This document shows, piece after piece, positions 54,464-63,244 of a stretch of 64,000 nucleotides of DNA. The stretch covers positions 1 through 64,000 of the forward strand of contig PALN01000045.1 in assembly GCA_002706405.1 (NCBI GenBank), read 5' to 3'. Every line of letters starts with the position of its first letter. Position 1 is the first letter of the stretch. Source of the DNA: Rhodospirillaceae bacterium. Its GTDB lineage: Bacteria; Pseudomonadota; Alphaproteobacteria; Rhodospirillales; Casp-alpha2. The position numbers and the translations under genes were made by a program. The notes under the pieces were generated by a model. The model did not search any database. It was given only the letters and a program-made list of their open reading frames with translations, and was not told the origin of the DNA.

Positions 54464-54781
54464 ATGAGCCTAGGGGAAAAGATGAAGCCGGTCCTGGAAA
54501 AGCGCCTTGCGGTCCTGAAGGAAGAGATCGAGGACATCGACCAGACGCTGCGCGAACCGGACAGCCAGGACTTCGAGGAGCGCGCCACGGAAAACGAAGG
54601 CGACGAGGTGCTCGAAGATCTGGGCAATGCGGCGCTGACGGAAATCGCGCAGATTCAATCCGCCTTGGCGCGGATCGCCGACGGCAGCTACGGCGACTGC
54701 GTGACCTGCGGCGCCACCATTTCCCCGGCGCGGCTTGAAGCCGTGCCCCATGCGGCGCAATGCATCAAATGCGCGTCCTGA
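54464..54781 (+). CDS. DksA/TraR family zinc-finger protein
   Basis: A 105-residue regulator-like protein. It has a coiled-coil N-terminal half (KRLAVLKEEIEDIDQTL, acidic DEVLEDLGNAAL) and a C4 zinc finger (CVTCGATISPARLEAVPHAA then QCIKC). AAAGGGA precedes ATG 54464. Short DksA-like proteins bind RNA polymerase's secondary channel and modulate transcription initiation, often under stress. Confidence 0.88.
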   Translation: MSLGEKMKPVLEKRLAVLKEEIEDIDQTLREPDSQDFEERATENEGDEVLEDLGNAALTEIAQIQSALARIADGSYGDCVTCGATISPARLEAVPHAAQCIKCAS

Positions 54782-54811
54782 CGTTTTCCATTTAATTCCC
54801 GCCGGAAGAAA

Positions 54812-54835
54812 ACCGCCCGCCCGAGGGCGGGCGGT
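54812..54835 (-). terminator. intrinsic terminator between convergent dksA-like gene and iorB-like gene
   Basis: ACCGCCCGCCC (54812-54822) and GGGCGGGCGGT (54825-54835) form a perfect 11-bp GC stem. On the minus strand it is followed by TTTTCTT, so it ends the iorA-iorB-like transcript; it can serve both directions. Confidence 0.8.
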
Positions 54836-54843
54836 CTCCGGTC

Positions 54844-57054
54844 CTACGACTGCATGCCTCGGGTAAGCGGCAGGGTCGTAATCCATTTTCCGGTTGCACG
54901 GGCGACGGCGCTGGCTACGGCCGGGCCGATGGACGGCACGCCGGGTTCGCCCACGCCGGTGGGCGGGGCGTCCGACGCAACGATGTGAACTTCCATGTCG
55001 GGCATGGCCGAAAGGCGCAACGGCGTATAGCTGTCGTAGTTGCCCTGCTCCACCATGCCGTCGGCGCCCAGGGTCAGTTCTTCGGCCAGGATGGCACCCA
55101 GGCCGAATCCGGTGCCGCCTTCGATCTGCGCCTTGACCACGTTCGGGTTGACGACGGTGCCGCAATCGACCGCAGCGACGACTCGGTGCACCTTGACCTC
55201 ACCGCCCGAAACCGACACTTCGGCGACATGGGCCACGAAGGTGTGGAAGCTTTCGTGCACGGCCAATCCCAGGAACCGGCCCTTGGCAAGGGGCTTGCCC
55301 CATCCGGCCTTCTCCGCCGCCAGTTTGAGCACCGCCGCATGGCGCGGGTGATGTTCAAGCAAGGCCAGACGGAACGCCAGCGGATCGGCCCCCGCCGACG
55401 CCGCGACCTGATCGAGGAAAACCTCGGTCGCATAGGCGGTATGGGTGGAGCCGACGGCCCGCCACCACAAGGGCGGCACGCCGACCTCCGTGGACGTCAG
55501 GCCGACATGCAGGTTGGGCACGGCATAGGGCAGGTTGGACGCCCCTTCGACCGAGGTCTGGTCGATACCGTTTTGAATCAGGCCCTGGAAGGGCGTGCCG
55601 GCAACGATTGATTGGCCGACGATATGATGATCCCAGGCAACCAGCTTTCCGGCGGCATCGAAGCCCGCCTTCAAACGATGGACATAGGCCGGGCGATACC
55701 GCCCGCCCCGCATGTCGTTCTCGCGGGTCCATTGCACCTTGACCGGGGCCTTGTAACCGATGGCCTTGGCGACCATCACCGCTTCGGCCACGATGTCGCC
55801 GTCGGGGGTACCCCGGCGGCCAAAGCCGCCGCCGGTCTTCATGATATGCAGGGCGACCTGTTCCGGCTTGATCCCAGCGATGCCGGCGGCGATGGCCTGA
55901 TACAGGCCGGGCAGTTGGTGCCCCGCCCAAAGTTCCAGGGTGCCGTCGCCGTTCATGCGGGCTACCGCGTTAAGTGGCTCCATCGCCGCATGGGCGAGAT
56001 AGGGAAAGCGGAAGATCGCCTCCACCGTCTTGGCGGCGCCCGCCATCGCCTTGGCCGCATCGCCGTCATTGCGGGCCGTGGCTTGCGGCTTGTCCGCGGC
56101 GCGCTTTTCATACTCGGCCAGGATCGCCGCCGAGCCCCGGGTTTCGGCCTTGGTCTCGTCCCAGGTCACGCGCACCGCGTCGCGGGCGGCCAACGCCGCC
56201 CACATATGTTCGCCGACCACGGCGACACCGCGCGGCGTCGCCACCACGTCGACCACGCCCTTCATGGCCTTTGCCTTGGATCCGTCGAAAGATTTCACCG
56301 TGCCGCCAAAGCGGGGCGGATGGATCATCACGGCGGTCAACATGCCGGGCAGTTTCACGTCGATGGTGAAGGGATGAGTGCCGTCGGTCTTGGCCTTGCT
56401 GTCGTATCGGCGCAGCTTGGCATTACCGATCTGGGTCCAGTCCTTGGGATCCTTCAAGGGGACATCCTTTGGAACCGGCAGAAGAGCGGCCTTGGCCGCC
56501 ATCCCGCCGAACCCGGCAGACTTGCCCGATGGATGCATCAGACGGCCGTCCGTGACCGAAATCTCAGCGGCGGGCACGCCCCAGTCCTTGGCGGCGGCGG
56601 CGGCCAGCATCATCCGCGCGGCGGCGCCGGCCTTGCGGTAGCGGTCGAACGACGTGGTTATGGAGGACGAGCCCCCCGTGCCCTGTACGGCCCCGCCCCA
56701 GACGATATTGCCGTAAAGCTTCAGGTCGCCTGTCGCCCCTTCAACGGCGATCTGGTCCCAGGAAGCACCCAATTCCTCGTTCACCAGGGTGGCGAGCCCG
56801 TGATAGGAACCCTGGCCCATGTCGAATTGCGACGACAGGATAGTGACCTTTCCGTCTGCGCCGATCTTCAAATAAGCGTCGAAGGGAACGGGCTGAGCCG
56901 GGGCGGCGGCGGCACCGCCGGCCGCCCGAGCGGGGCCGGCGCCGAAGCCGATGACGAAGGCGCCCGCGGCGGCGGCAGAGGCGACCAAAAAGGCTCGACG
57001 GCTGGTTTTCACCGAGGCCGCCGGGGCGAGATGGTCAATGATCTTTGGCAGCAT
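54844..57054 (-). CDS. isoquinoline 1-oxidoreductase beta-like molybdenum subunit
   Basis: A 736-residue molybdopterin-cytosine-dinucleotide subunit of the xanthine oxidase family, IorB type. A Tat signal with SRRAFLVASAAAAGAFVIG shows export to the periplasm. Molybdenum-site segments include WGGAVQGTGGSSS, MKTGGGFGRRGTPDGD and GGTGFGLGAILAEELT. The partner 2Fe-2S subunit lies 3 bases upstream. The substrate is some aldehyde or N-heterocycle; molybdenum cofactor genes are not in view. Confidence 0.9.
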   Translation of the reverse strand: MLPKIIDHLAPAASVKTSRRAFLVASAAAAGAFVIGFGAGPARAAGGAAAAPAQPVPFDAYLKIGADGKVTILSSQFDMGQGSYHGLATLVNEELGASWDQIAVEGATGDLKLYGNIVWGGAVQGTGGSSSITTSFDRYRKAGAAARMMLAAAAAKDWGVPAAEISVTDGRLMHPSGKSAGFGGMAAKAALLPVPKDVPLKDPKDWTQIGNAKLRRYDSKAKTDGTHPFTIDVKLPGMLTAVMIHPPRFGGTVKSFDGSKAKAMKGVVDVVATPRGVAVVGEHMWAALAARDAVRVTWDETKAETRGSAAILAEYEKRAADKPQATARNDGDAAKAMAGAAKTVEAIFRFPYLAHAAMEPLNAVARMNGDGTLELWAGHQLPGLYQAIAAGIAGIKPEQVALHIMKTGGGFGRRGTPDGDIVAEAVMVAKAIGYKAPVKVQWTRENDMRGGRYRPAYVHRLKAGFDAAGKLVAWDHHIVGQSIVAGTPFQGLIQNGIDQTSVEGASNLPYAVPNLHVGLTSTEVGVPPLWWRAVGSTHTAYATEVFLDQVAASAGADPLAFRLALLEHHPRHAAVLKLAAEKAGWGKPLAKGRFLGLAVHESFHTFVAHVAEVSVSGGEVKVHRVVAAVDCGTVVNPNVVKAQIEGGTGFGLGAILAEELTLGADGMVEQGNYDSYTPLRLSAMPDMEVHIVASDAPPTGVGEPGVPSIGPAVASAVARATGKWITTLPLTRGMQS

Positions 57055-57057
57055 GAT

Positions 57058-57516
57058 TTATGCCTCCAGCCGGCGGGCGGCTTCGTGGATGCCGGCCCGG
57101 ATGCGGTGATAGGTAGCGCAGCGACAGAGATTGCCGTCCAGGGCAGCGTCGATGTCGTCGTCCGTGGGCTTGGGCGTTTCCGCCAGGAGGGCCACGGCGG
57201 CCATGACTTGGCCCGACTGGCAGTAACCGCATTGCGGCACGTCCATGTCCGTCCAGACCTGGCGGATCGTTTCGGCGACCTTGCCTTGGGCGCCTTCGAT
57301 GGTGGTGACCTTCACCCCCTTAAGATCGCCCACGAAGGTCTGGCACGACCGGGCAGGCTGGCCGTCCAGGTGCACGGTGCACGCACCGCACAGCGCCTGG
57401 CCGCATCCGAACTTGGTGCCGGTCAGACCGACAAGATCACGGATCGCCCAAAGCAACGGCATGTCATCCGGTGCATCGACCTGATGGTCGACGCCGTTGA
57501 TATTCAGTTTCGGCAT
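57058..57516 (-). CDS. 2Fe-2S subunit of isoquinoline-oxidoreductase-like enzyme
   Basis: A 152-residue iron-sulfur protein holding two [2Fe-2S] clusters: the plant-type ferredoxin cysteines in GCGQALCGACTVHLDGQPARSC-type spacing and the second set in CGYCQSGQVMAA and LCRCATYHRI. GGGAAG lies 8 bases before ATG 57516. It hands electrons from the molybdenum subunit to an acceptor and is probably carried out of the cell together with it by the Tat signal of IorB. Confidence 0.92.
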   Translation of the reverse strand: MPKLNINGVDHQVDAPDDMPLLWAIRDLVGLTGTKFGCGQALCGACTVHLDGQPARSCQTFVGDLKGVKVTTIEGAQGKVAETIRQVWTDMDVPQCGYCQSGQVMAAVALLAETPKPTDDDIDAALDGNLCRCATYHRIRAGIHEAARRLEA

Positions 57517-57677
57517 TTTTTTTACTTCCCCATTCGGATTGGCGCCATTTCGGTTCGGCGCCCCCGATGACGCCGGGGCGGTCATCCGCCCTCAACAGAA
57601 TGGCTATTCTGGTACGGGCCGGAAATGGTGCCTTCATGCCCGCTATTCAAGTGACGGAGCGATGAAATTTTATCGCC

Positions 57678-58307
57678 TCAGGGAATTCCCAGAAGTTTAT
57701 GGGTCTGCAGCGACAGGCGCCATTTGGGGTGGGCGAGGCAGTAATCCACGGCCGCCTGGGTATTCGCATCCCGCTCCGGGCCGTCCATGGGCTGCAGCAG
57801 GAAATTATCGAACGCCCAATCCGCGAAGGCTTCCGGCGCGGCACCGGCCTGGGGGAACACCAGCTTCAGCTCGTTTCCCCGGCGCTGCACGACCTCGGTC
57901 CCGGCCTTGGGACTGACGCAGATCCAGTCGAGGCCGTCGGGGGCGCTGAGGGTACCGTTGGTTTCCACGGCGACGCGGAAGTCCGCGTCGTGCAGGGCCG
58001 CGATCAGGGTCCCATCGACCTGCAACAGAGGCTCGCCGCCCGTGCAGACGACCAGCGGATCCCCGCCGCCGGGCCAGGCCGCCGCCACCGCCGCCGCCAA
58101 GCTGTCCGCATCCTTGAACGCGCCCCCGCCAGGGCCGTCCGTGCCGACGAAATCCGTGTCGCAGAACCGGCATTGCGCCGTCGCGCGGTCCTGTTCCCGC
58201 CCGGACCACAGATTGCAGCCGGCGAAGCGCAGGAACACGGCCGGGCGGCCGGTCTGCGCCCCTTCGCCCTGCAGCGTGAAATAGATTTCCTTGACGCTAT
58301 AGGTCAT
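57678..58307 (-). CDS. queE: 7-carboxy-7-deazaguanine synthase
   Basis: A 209-residue radical SAM enzyme that makes the deazapurine core of queuosine. The cluster cysteines are in CNLWSGREQDRATAQCRFCD, the widened spacing (CX14CX2C) known from the Burkholderia-type enzyme, and VVCTGGEPLLQ binds SAM. It is divergent from the small peptide gene; a perfect 7-bp hairpin (58327-58345) lies in its leader. Confidence 0.93.
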   Translation of the reverse strand: MTYSVKEIYFTLQGEGAQTGRPAVFLRFAGCNLWSGREQDRATAQCRFCDTDFVGTDGPGGGAFKDADSLAAAVAAAWPGGGDPLVVCTGGEPLLQVDGTLIAALHDADFRVAVETNGTLSAPDGLDWICVSPKAGTEVVQRRGNELKLVFPQAGAAPEAFADWAFDNFLLQPMDGPERDANTQAAVDYCLAHPKWRLSLQTHKLLGIP

Positions 58308-58326
58308 CGCCGGTCCCGATTCATGC

Positions 58327-58345
58327 GCCCGCCATCGTGGCGGGC
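58327..58345 (-). promoter_or_regulatory. hairpin in the queE leader
   Basis: GCCCGCC and GGCGGGC pair perfectly around a 5-base loop, ending 20 bases before the queE start codon on the minus strand. It could affect queE translation or transcript stability. The surrounding sequence shows no preQ1-riboswitch features that I can recognise. Confidence 0.35.
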
Positions 58346-58385
58346 CGCGTTCCTATACGCCCCTCGGCGCGAAAATTCCAAGTTT

Positions 58386-58401
58386 TGTGACCCTGGTCAC
58401 G
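58386..58401. promoter_or_regulatory. CRP-like site TGTGA-N6-TCACG
   Basis: TGTGACCCTGGTCACG contains the inverted repeat GTGACC/GGTCAC around CT and matches the CRP consensus TGTGA-N6-TCACA at all but the last base. It lies 69 bases upstream of a small membrane-peptide gene and about 80 bases upstream of queE in the other direction. An AT-rich stretch (58416-58446) follows on the peptide side. Confidence 0.55.
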
Positions 58402-58469
58402 GACCGGGTCCGACATTAAAGATAATTTAGAAAAATACGATTTACACTTCTTGGGTTTCGGAGGCGGTA

Positions 58470-58586
58470 ATGCCCGGTCTCAAGTCATCCACCCTGCGCA
58501 AACTGCTGATTGTGGTGCTTCTCGGCATCGGGGCCGCGCTTTGCCTGACGCTCGCCCTCTCCGCCGGCGGCAGCGGGCAGTTCTAG
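58470..58586 (+). CDS. 38-residue membrane peptide
   Basis: An open frame of 39 codons with a strong GGAGG 5 bases before ATG 58470. The peptide has a basic N-terminus ([12 protein letters not shown]), one membrane segment ([20 protein letters not shown]) and a short Gly/Ser tail. Its TAG overlaps the queC stop codon on the other strand by three bases. Ribosome site, charge pattern and an upstream CRP-like site together argue it is real. Function unknown. Confidence 0.55.
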   Translation: MPGLKSSTLRKLLIVVLLGIGAALCLTLALSAGGSGQF

Positions 58587-59314
58587 ACGGCGTAGGTCGT
58601 GGGGTCCGCGACCCCGGCTTCGGCAAATCCCTTTTTGCGCAACTGACAGGAATCGCAACGCCCGCAATGGACCGGCGCGTTCGTGGTGTCGCCGGTTCCC
58701 GGGTGCGGGTCATAGCAGCTCCAGGTCATCCCGTAATCGACGCCAAGAGCCATCCCCTGTTGAATGATCTCGGCCTTGGTCATTTCCATGAGCGGCGCCT
58801 GGATCTGGAACAGCGCGTCCGCGCCCTGGGCCGCGGCTTCGACCCCTTCCTTGGTCGCCAGATTGGCCAGGCGCTGGAACGCCTTGATGAAGGCCGGGCG
58901 GCAATCGGGATAGCCGGAATAGTCCAGCGCGTTGACGCCGATGAAGATGTTCCGGGCACCGCTGGTCTCTGCCAGGGCCAGGGCATGGGCCAGGAAGATC
59001 GTGTTGCGTGCCGGGACGTAGGTTACGGGAATGCCGTCGGTCATGGCATCGCCATCGCGGTCCTTGGGCACGTCGATATCGGCCGTCAGGGCCGAGCCGC
59101 CGTAAATGGTCAGGTCGATGTCGGCCACGGCATGCCGTTCCACGCCCATCCGCCGGGCGACGCGCGCGGCGACGTCCAGTTCCACGGAATGGCGCTGGCC
59201 ATAGCGGAAGGACAGGGCCTGGACGCGGAAGCCCTTGGCCAGCGCGATCGCCAGGACGGTCGTGGAATCGAGTCCGCCCGAGAACAGAACCACGGCTGTT
59301 TCACCGTTCACCAC
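58583..59314 (-). CDS. queC: 7-cyano-7-deazaguanine synthase
   Basis: A 243-residue ATP-dependent enzyme forming preQ0. The PP-loop is [19 protein letters not shown] near the N-terminus and the zinc cysteines are in WSCYDPHPG and [15 protein letters not shown]. No ATG fits; GTG 59314 has GGAG 9 bases upstream, and GTG 59311 is the alternative. It is divergent from queG. Confidence 0.93.
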   Translation of the reverse strand: MVNGETAVVLFSGGLDSTTVLAIALAKGFRVQALSFRYGQRHSVELDVAARVARRMGVERHAVADIDLTIYGGSALTADIDVPKDRDGDAMTDGIPVTYVPARNTIFLAHALALAETSGARNIFIGVNALDYSGYPDCRPAFIKAFQRLANLATKEGVEAAAQGADALFQIQAPLMEMTKAEIIQQGMALGVDYGMTWSCYDPHPGTGDTTNAPVHCGRCDSCQLRKKGFAEAGVADPTTYAV

Positions 59315-59390
59315 GGGGTCATTCTCCAGGTATGTCTGTGTGCTAGTGTGCCCCTGCCTAGCATATTGCCGCGACGCGCACGAGAACCGG

Positions 59391-60476
59391 ATGAACCAAT
59401 CGTCACCAGAGATGTTGAAACGCCGCCTGGTCGATGAGGCCAGGGCCCTTGGCTTCGACGCCGTCGGGGTGACGGACACCCGCGCCGCCCCCCGGGACCG
59501 CCAGGCCTTGGAGGCCTTTCTCAAGGCCGGACACCACGGCGACATGGCCTGGATGGGCGACGGCCCGCGCGGCGCGGTGCGCGGCGATGCCGAGGCCATG
59601 GTGCCGGGGGCCCGAACGGCCATCGTGCTGGCGCGAAATTACGGCCCGGCAACGGACCCCATGACCGTCCCCGGCCAGACGGACAAAGGGGCCATCAGCG
59701 TCTATGCCCAGGGCAAGGATTACCACGACGTCGTCAAGAAGCGCCTGAAGCAGCTGGCCCGCTGGTTTCAGGCCGAAGCCGCCAAGGACCAGGGCGATGC
59801 GCCCGACGTCAGGGTCTTCGTCGATACCGCGCCCCTGATGGAAAAGCCCCTGGCCCAGCGGGCCGGGATCGGCTGGCAGGGCAAGCACACCAACCTGGTG
59901 TCGCGGGGCCACGGATCCTGGCTGTTCCTGGGTGAAATTCTGACCACGGTTGAATTGCCGCCGGACCGGCCCGAAGCCGACCATTGCGGGTCCTGCGACG
60001 CCTGTCTCCGGGCCTGCCCGACGGACGCTTTCCCGGCCCCCTACCGCCTGAATGCGACGCGCTGCATCAGCTACCTGACCATCGAGCACAAGGGCGCCAT
60101 CGCACCCGAATTGATGGCACGCATGGGCAACCACATCTACGGCTGCGACGACTGCCTGGCGGCCTGTCCGTGGAACAAGTTCGCGGCCCCGACGGACGAA
60201 CCCGCCTTCGCCCCCCGGCCCGGACTGGACGGGCCGGCGCTCGCCGATCTGGCGCGGTTGGACGACACGGCCTTCCGCGCGATGTTCGCGGGCTCACCGG
60301 TCAAGCGCACGGGGCGCGACCGGTTCCTGCGCAACGTCTTGATCGCGGTCGGCAATTCCGGCGATCCGGCGCTGGCGCCGCTGGCCGAAGACCTGACCGG
60401 CGATGCGTCCGATCTGGTCGCAGGGGCGGCGCGCTGGGCCTATGACCGGCTGAGGTCCGGCGAGGATCAGAGATAA
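59391..60476 (+). CDS. queG: epoxyqueuosine reductase
   Basis: A 361-residue cobalamin-dependent reductase performing the last queuosine step in tRNA. Two 4Fe-4S sites are seen, [16 protein letters not shown] and [13 protein letters not shown], preceded by [19 protein letters not shown]. The HEAT-like C-terminal region ([20 protein letters not shown]) is typical. Its stop overlaps the end of the convergent CorA-type gene by 10 bases. Confidence 0.95.
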   Translation: MNQSSPEMLKRRLVDEARALGFDAVGVTDTRAAPRDRQALEAFLKAGHHGDMAWMGDGPRGAVRGDAEAMVPGARTAIVLARNYGPATDPMTVPGQTDKGAISVYAQGKDYHDVVKKRLKQLARWFQAEAAKDQGDAPDVRVFVDTAPLMEKPLAQRAGIGWQGKHTNLVSRGHGSWLFLGEILTTVELPPDRPEADHCGSCDACLRACPTDAFPAPYRLNATRCISYLTIEHKGAIAPELMARMGNHIYGCDDCLAACPWNKFAAPTDEPAFAPRPGLDGPALADLARLDDTAFRAMFAGSPVKRTGRDRFLRNVLIAVGNSGDPALAPLAEDLTGDASDLVAGAARWAYDRLRSGEDQR

Positions 60477-61450
60477 CGGCGGTTGCGGAAGTACAGCCAG
60501 AGCCCGACGCCCAGCACAGCCAGCCCGATTGAGATCGCCCAGAACCCGGTCTTTGATTCCGCAAGCGGAATGCCGCCCACGTTGATGCCGAGAAGCCCCG
60601 TGACGAAACCGAGCGGCAGGAAGATCGCCGCGACCACGGTCAGCGTCGTGGTGATGTCCGTGGCCCGCTGATTTTCCAAAGAACGCAATTCGTCCTGGGT
60701 GACCTGGGCGCGGCCGAGGATGGCTTCGATATCGGCTGCAAGGCGCCCGAATTCCGCCGACAACTCCGCCAGCTCGTCCGCCGCCGAATCATCGACCCAG
60801 GCCGGCCGCCGCTCGGCGATATCGGCAAAGGCGGCACGCTGGGGCTTGAAGAAGCGGTGCAGTTGAATGGCCCGGCGGCGTAGCCCGGCGATGCGCGGGC
60901 GCAGGGTCTTCGTGTCGTCGGCCTGGGCCAGGTCCTCGTCGATCTCGTCCAATTCTTCCGCCACCCCGGCGAGGATCTGAGCCTTCTCCTTGGCCATGTT
61001 GCGGCCGACGGCGCACAAGAATTCGGAAACGGAGCCCGGCCCCGTTTTCTTCGCCAGGGCGACCTTGATGTCCTCAATCGCGGCAAGATGGCGCAGACGG
61101 GCCGAAATGATGCGCGCCGGCCCGACCCACAGGCGCAGCGAAATCATGTCGTGGGCATCGGCGCTTTCGTGGGTGTTGACCTCGCGCAGGATCAGCAGGA
61201 TGCCGTCATCCAGTTCGGCGTAGCGCGGTTCCGTATCCGGCGCCAAAAGGCCTTCGACCGCCAGTTCCGGCAGCCCCGGCTGATCGTGCAGCCATTGGCG
61301 GGCGGGCTCCTTGGTGATGTCCAGATGCACCCATTCGACCCGGCCCTTTTCCTGCTGAACGGCAAGCTGGTCGACATCGAGCAGACGCGCCCCGCCCTCG
61401 CCGTCCAGGACACCGGTAAACACAAATCCTTCGTCACTCGCAGTCGTCAT
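60467..61450 (-). CDS. CorA/ZntB family divalent cation transporter
   Basis: A 327-residue CorA-superfamily channel/transporter: a large cytoplasmic domain, a long helix, then two C-terminal membrane segments ([20 protein letters not shown] and [19 protein letters not shown]) joined by the signature loop GINVGG. The GIN form and the basic tail suit ZntB-type (zinc) rather than magnesium CorA (GMN). Confidence 0.9.
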   Translation of the reverse strand: MTTASDEGFVFTGVLDGEGGARLLDVDQLAVQQEKGRVEWVHLDITKEPARQWLHDQPGLPELAVEGLLAPDTEPRYAELDDGILLILREVNTHESADAHDMISLRLWVGPARIISARLRHLAAIEDIKVALAKKTGPGSVSEFLCAVGRNMAKEKAQILAGVAEELDEIDEDLAQADDTKTLRPRIAGLRRRAIQLHRFFKPQRAAFADIAERRPAWVDDSAADELAELSAEFGRLAADIEAILGRAQVTQDELRSLENQRATDITTTLTVVAAIFLPLGFVTGLLGINVGGIPLAESKTGFWAISIGLAVLGVGLWLYFRNRRYL

Positions 61451-61570
61451 GCCTTCAAAACCTCATTGTTCAGCGGCCCGTGCGGGAAATCCCCTGCCGC
61501 CATCGACCGCACGGCCGTATCGGATTATCCTAGCAGAACCAGATTCCACTTTTGGGCAAATCAATACGAC

Positions 61571-62422
61571 ATGAACACGCTTTCGTTCCCCATGCGGCCC
61601 GGCGCGGCGTTGCTCCTGGCTCTGGCCTTGCTCGCCGCCCCCGCCCTGGCGCAGACATCGGCGGCCCCGGCCGCCAAGCCGGCGGCGAAACCGGCCGCCG
61701 TAGCCCCCAAGGTGTTCAAGGACTGCGACCTGTGTCCGGAAATGGTCGTCCTGCCCAAGGGGGCGTTCATCATGGGCAGCGACCTATTGCCGGCGGAACA
61801 GCCCAAGCATCCCGTGTTCATCAAGAAGCCCTTCGCCATGAGCCGCTTCGAAATCACCTTCGACAACTGGGACGCCTGCCTGGCCGAACGGGGCTGCACG
61901 CACAACCCGCACGACCACAACTGGGGCCGCGGCCGCCAGCCGATTATGAACATCGATTTTCACATGGCCGAAGACTACGCCAAGTGGCTGTCGCAGAAGA
62001 CCGGGCACAAGTACCGTCTGCCGACGGAAGCGGAATGGGAATATGGCGCGCGGGCAGGATCGACCACGGCCTATTGGTTCGGCGACAATCCGGACGACGG
62101 CGAGATCAATTGCCGGAAATGCACGGGCGCCGTGCCCGGTCACCGCAACGCCCCCGTGGGCCAGTACAAGCCCAACCCCTTCGGGCTCTACGACATGCAC
62201 GGCAACGCCTATGAATGGGTCAGCGATTGCTGGGCCCCGCATTACAAGGGCGCGCCCCGCGACGGCTCGGCGCGGACCGACGGGGACTGCAACATCCGGG
62301 TGATCCGCGGCGGGTCCTGGTATTACTTTTCCCGGCAGTCGCGCTCCTCCTCCCGCGCCAAGAACGCCGCGGCGGTGAAGAGCTACTGGCTGAGTTTCAG
62401 GGTCGTGCGCGAACTCGACTGA
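61571..62422 (+). CDS. exported formylglycine-generating-enzyme-fold protein without catalytic cysteines
   Basis: A 283-residue SUMF1-fold protein. It has a signal peptide (ALLLALALLAAPALA), then an Ala/Lys/Pro-rich stretch, then the fold with PTEAEWEYGARAG, FGLYDMHGNAYEWVSDCW and VIRGGSWYYFSRQSRSSSR. In true sulfatase modifiers this last segment carries two catalytic cysteines; here it has none, so it is a binding or structural relative. It does not lie beside a sulfatase gene. Confidence 0.82.
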   Translation: MNTLSFPMRPGAALLLALALLAAPALAQTSAAPAAKPAAKPAAVAPKVFKDCDLCPEMVVLPKGAFIMGSDLLPAEQPKHPVFIKKPFAMSRFEITFDNWDACLAERGCTHNPHDHNWGRGRQPIMNIDFHMAEDYAKWLSQKTGHKYRLPTEAEWEYGARAGSTTAYWFGDNPDDGEINCRKCTGAVPGHRNAPVGQYKPNPFGLYDMHGNAYEWVSDCWAPHYKGAPRDGSARTDGDCNIRVIRGGSWYYFSRQSRSSSRAKNAAAVKSYWLSFRVVRELD

Positions 62423-62465
62423 GTTGAAAGCCCGGCCTGACAATTAAGACAAATGGAACGGGCGG

Positions 62466-63095
62466 CTATTTCTTGTCGCTGGACAAGGTATCAAGCTGAC
62501 GCTGCATCTCCGCCAACTTGGCCCGCATGTCGTCGATGTCGGCCTCGCTTTTCGGCGCGCCGGCGCCCTTCGGTGCGGCACCGCCCTTTTCCGCGGCCCC
62601 GCCCTGCGGCGTGCCGGTCGGTTGATTGGGCATGGGAAACGGCGAGAACATCTTCATGGCGTTCTCGAACAGGGCCATGTTCTGCTTGGACACTTCCTCG
62701 AACTGGCCGAAGGGATTGAAGCCCCCGAGCGCGTCTTCCATCGTTTTCCGCAGCGCTTCCTGATTGGTCGCGAAGGACTGCATGGTGTGCTCCAGATAAT
62801 TGGGCACCACGGTCTGCAGGCTGTCGCCGTAGAAGCTGATGAGATGACGCAGGAAGCTGATGGGCAGCAGATTGGTGCCCTTGCTTTCCTCTTCGACGAT
62901 GATATGGGTCAGAACCTGTCGGGTGATGTCTTCGCCCGTCTTGGCGTCGTTGACGACGAATTCGTCACCATCCTTGACCATCTGCGACAGGTAATCGAGC
63001 GTTACATAGCTTGACGTCGCCGTATTGTAGAGCCGCCGGTTGGCGTACTTCTTGATGACGATCGGCTCGCCCTCGGCAGGCTTTTTTTCCGCCAT
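62466..63095 (-). CDS. phaR: polyhydroxyalkanoate synthesis repressor PhaR
   Basis: A 209-residue repressor: the PHB accumulation regulator DNA-binding domain (IVIKKYANRRLYNTATSSYVT at about 12-31), the tandem PHB-binding domains (TRQVLTHIIVEEESKG, LISFYGDSLQTVVPNYLEH), and a Gly/Ala/Pro-rich tail ending in a helix (DIDDMRAKLAEMQRQLD). It senses polymer granules and controls PHA genes. Divergent from the PHA-linked genes at the right edge. Confidence 0.92.
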   Translation of the reverse strand: MAEKKPAEGEPIVIKKYANRRLYNTATSSYVTLDYLSQMVKDGDEFVVNDAKTGEDITRQVLTHIIVEEESKGTNLLPISFLRHLISFYGDSLQTVVPNYLEHTMQSFATNQEALRKTMEDALGGFNPFGQFEEVSKQNMALFENAMKMFSPFPMPNQPTGTPQGGAAEKGGAAPKGAGAPKSEADIDDMRAKLAEMQRQLDTLSSDKK

Positions 63096-63117
63096 GGGTC
63101 TCCCCCAGGTAAACGCG

Positions 63118-63158
63118 TTGCGATGCGGCAAATTACCGCGTCCCTTGCTGCGCCGCAA
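63118..63158. promoter_or_regulatory. two TTGC-N6-GCAA sites, candidate PhaR operators
   Basis: TTGCGATGCGGCAA (63118-63131) and TTGCTGCGCCGCAA (63145-63158) share the inverted repeat TTGC-N6-GCAA, 27 bases apart. TGC-rich inverted repeats are known PhaR targets in other species. The pair lies between divergent phaR and the PHA-linked genes; a TATAGT at 63189-63194 would serve as the rightward -10. Confidence 0.55.
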
Positions 63159-63244
63159 TGAAAGTTTCCCCGCCCCCTGGGCGGCCGTTATAGTAAGACC
63201 CGCCGAACGCCCATAGCGACACGCGCGGAAACGAGGAAACCGCC

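Noticed and set aside
58308..58469. preQ1 riboswitch before queE
   Set aside because: Only a simple hairpin is present; no pseudoknot-like or conserved aptamer sequence was recognisable.
61571..62422. Sulfatase-maturing enzyme call for the SUMF1-fold protein
   Set aside because: No catalytic cysteines and no sulfatase gene nearby.
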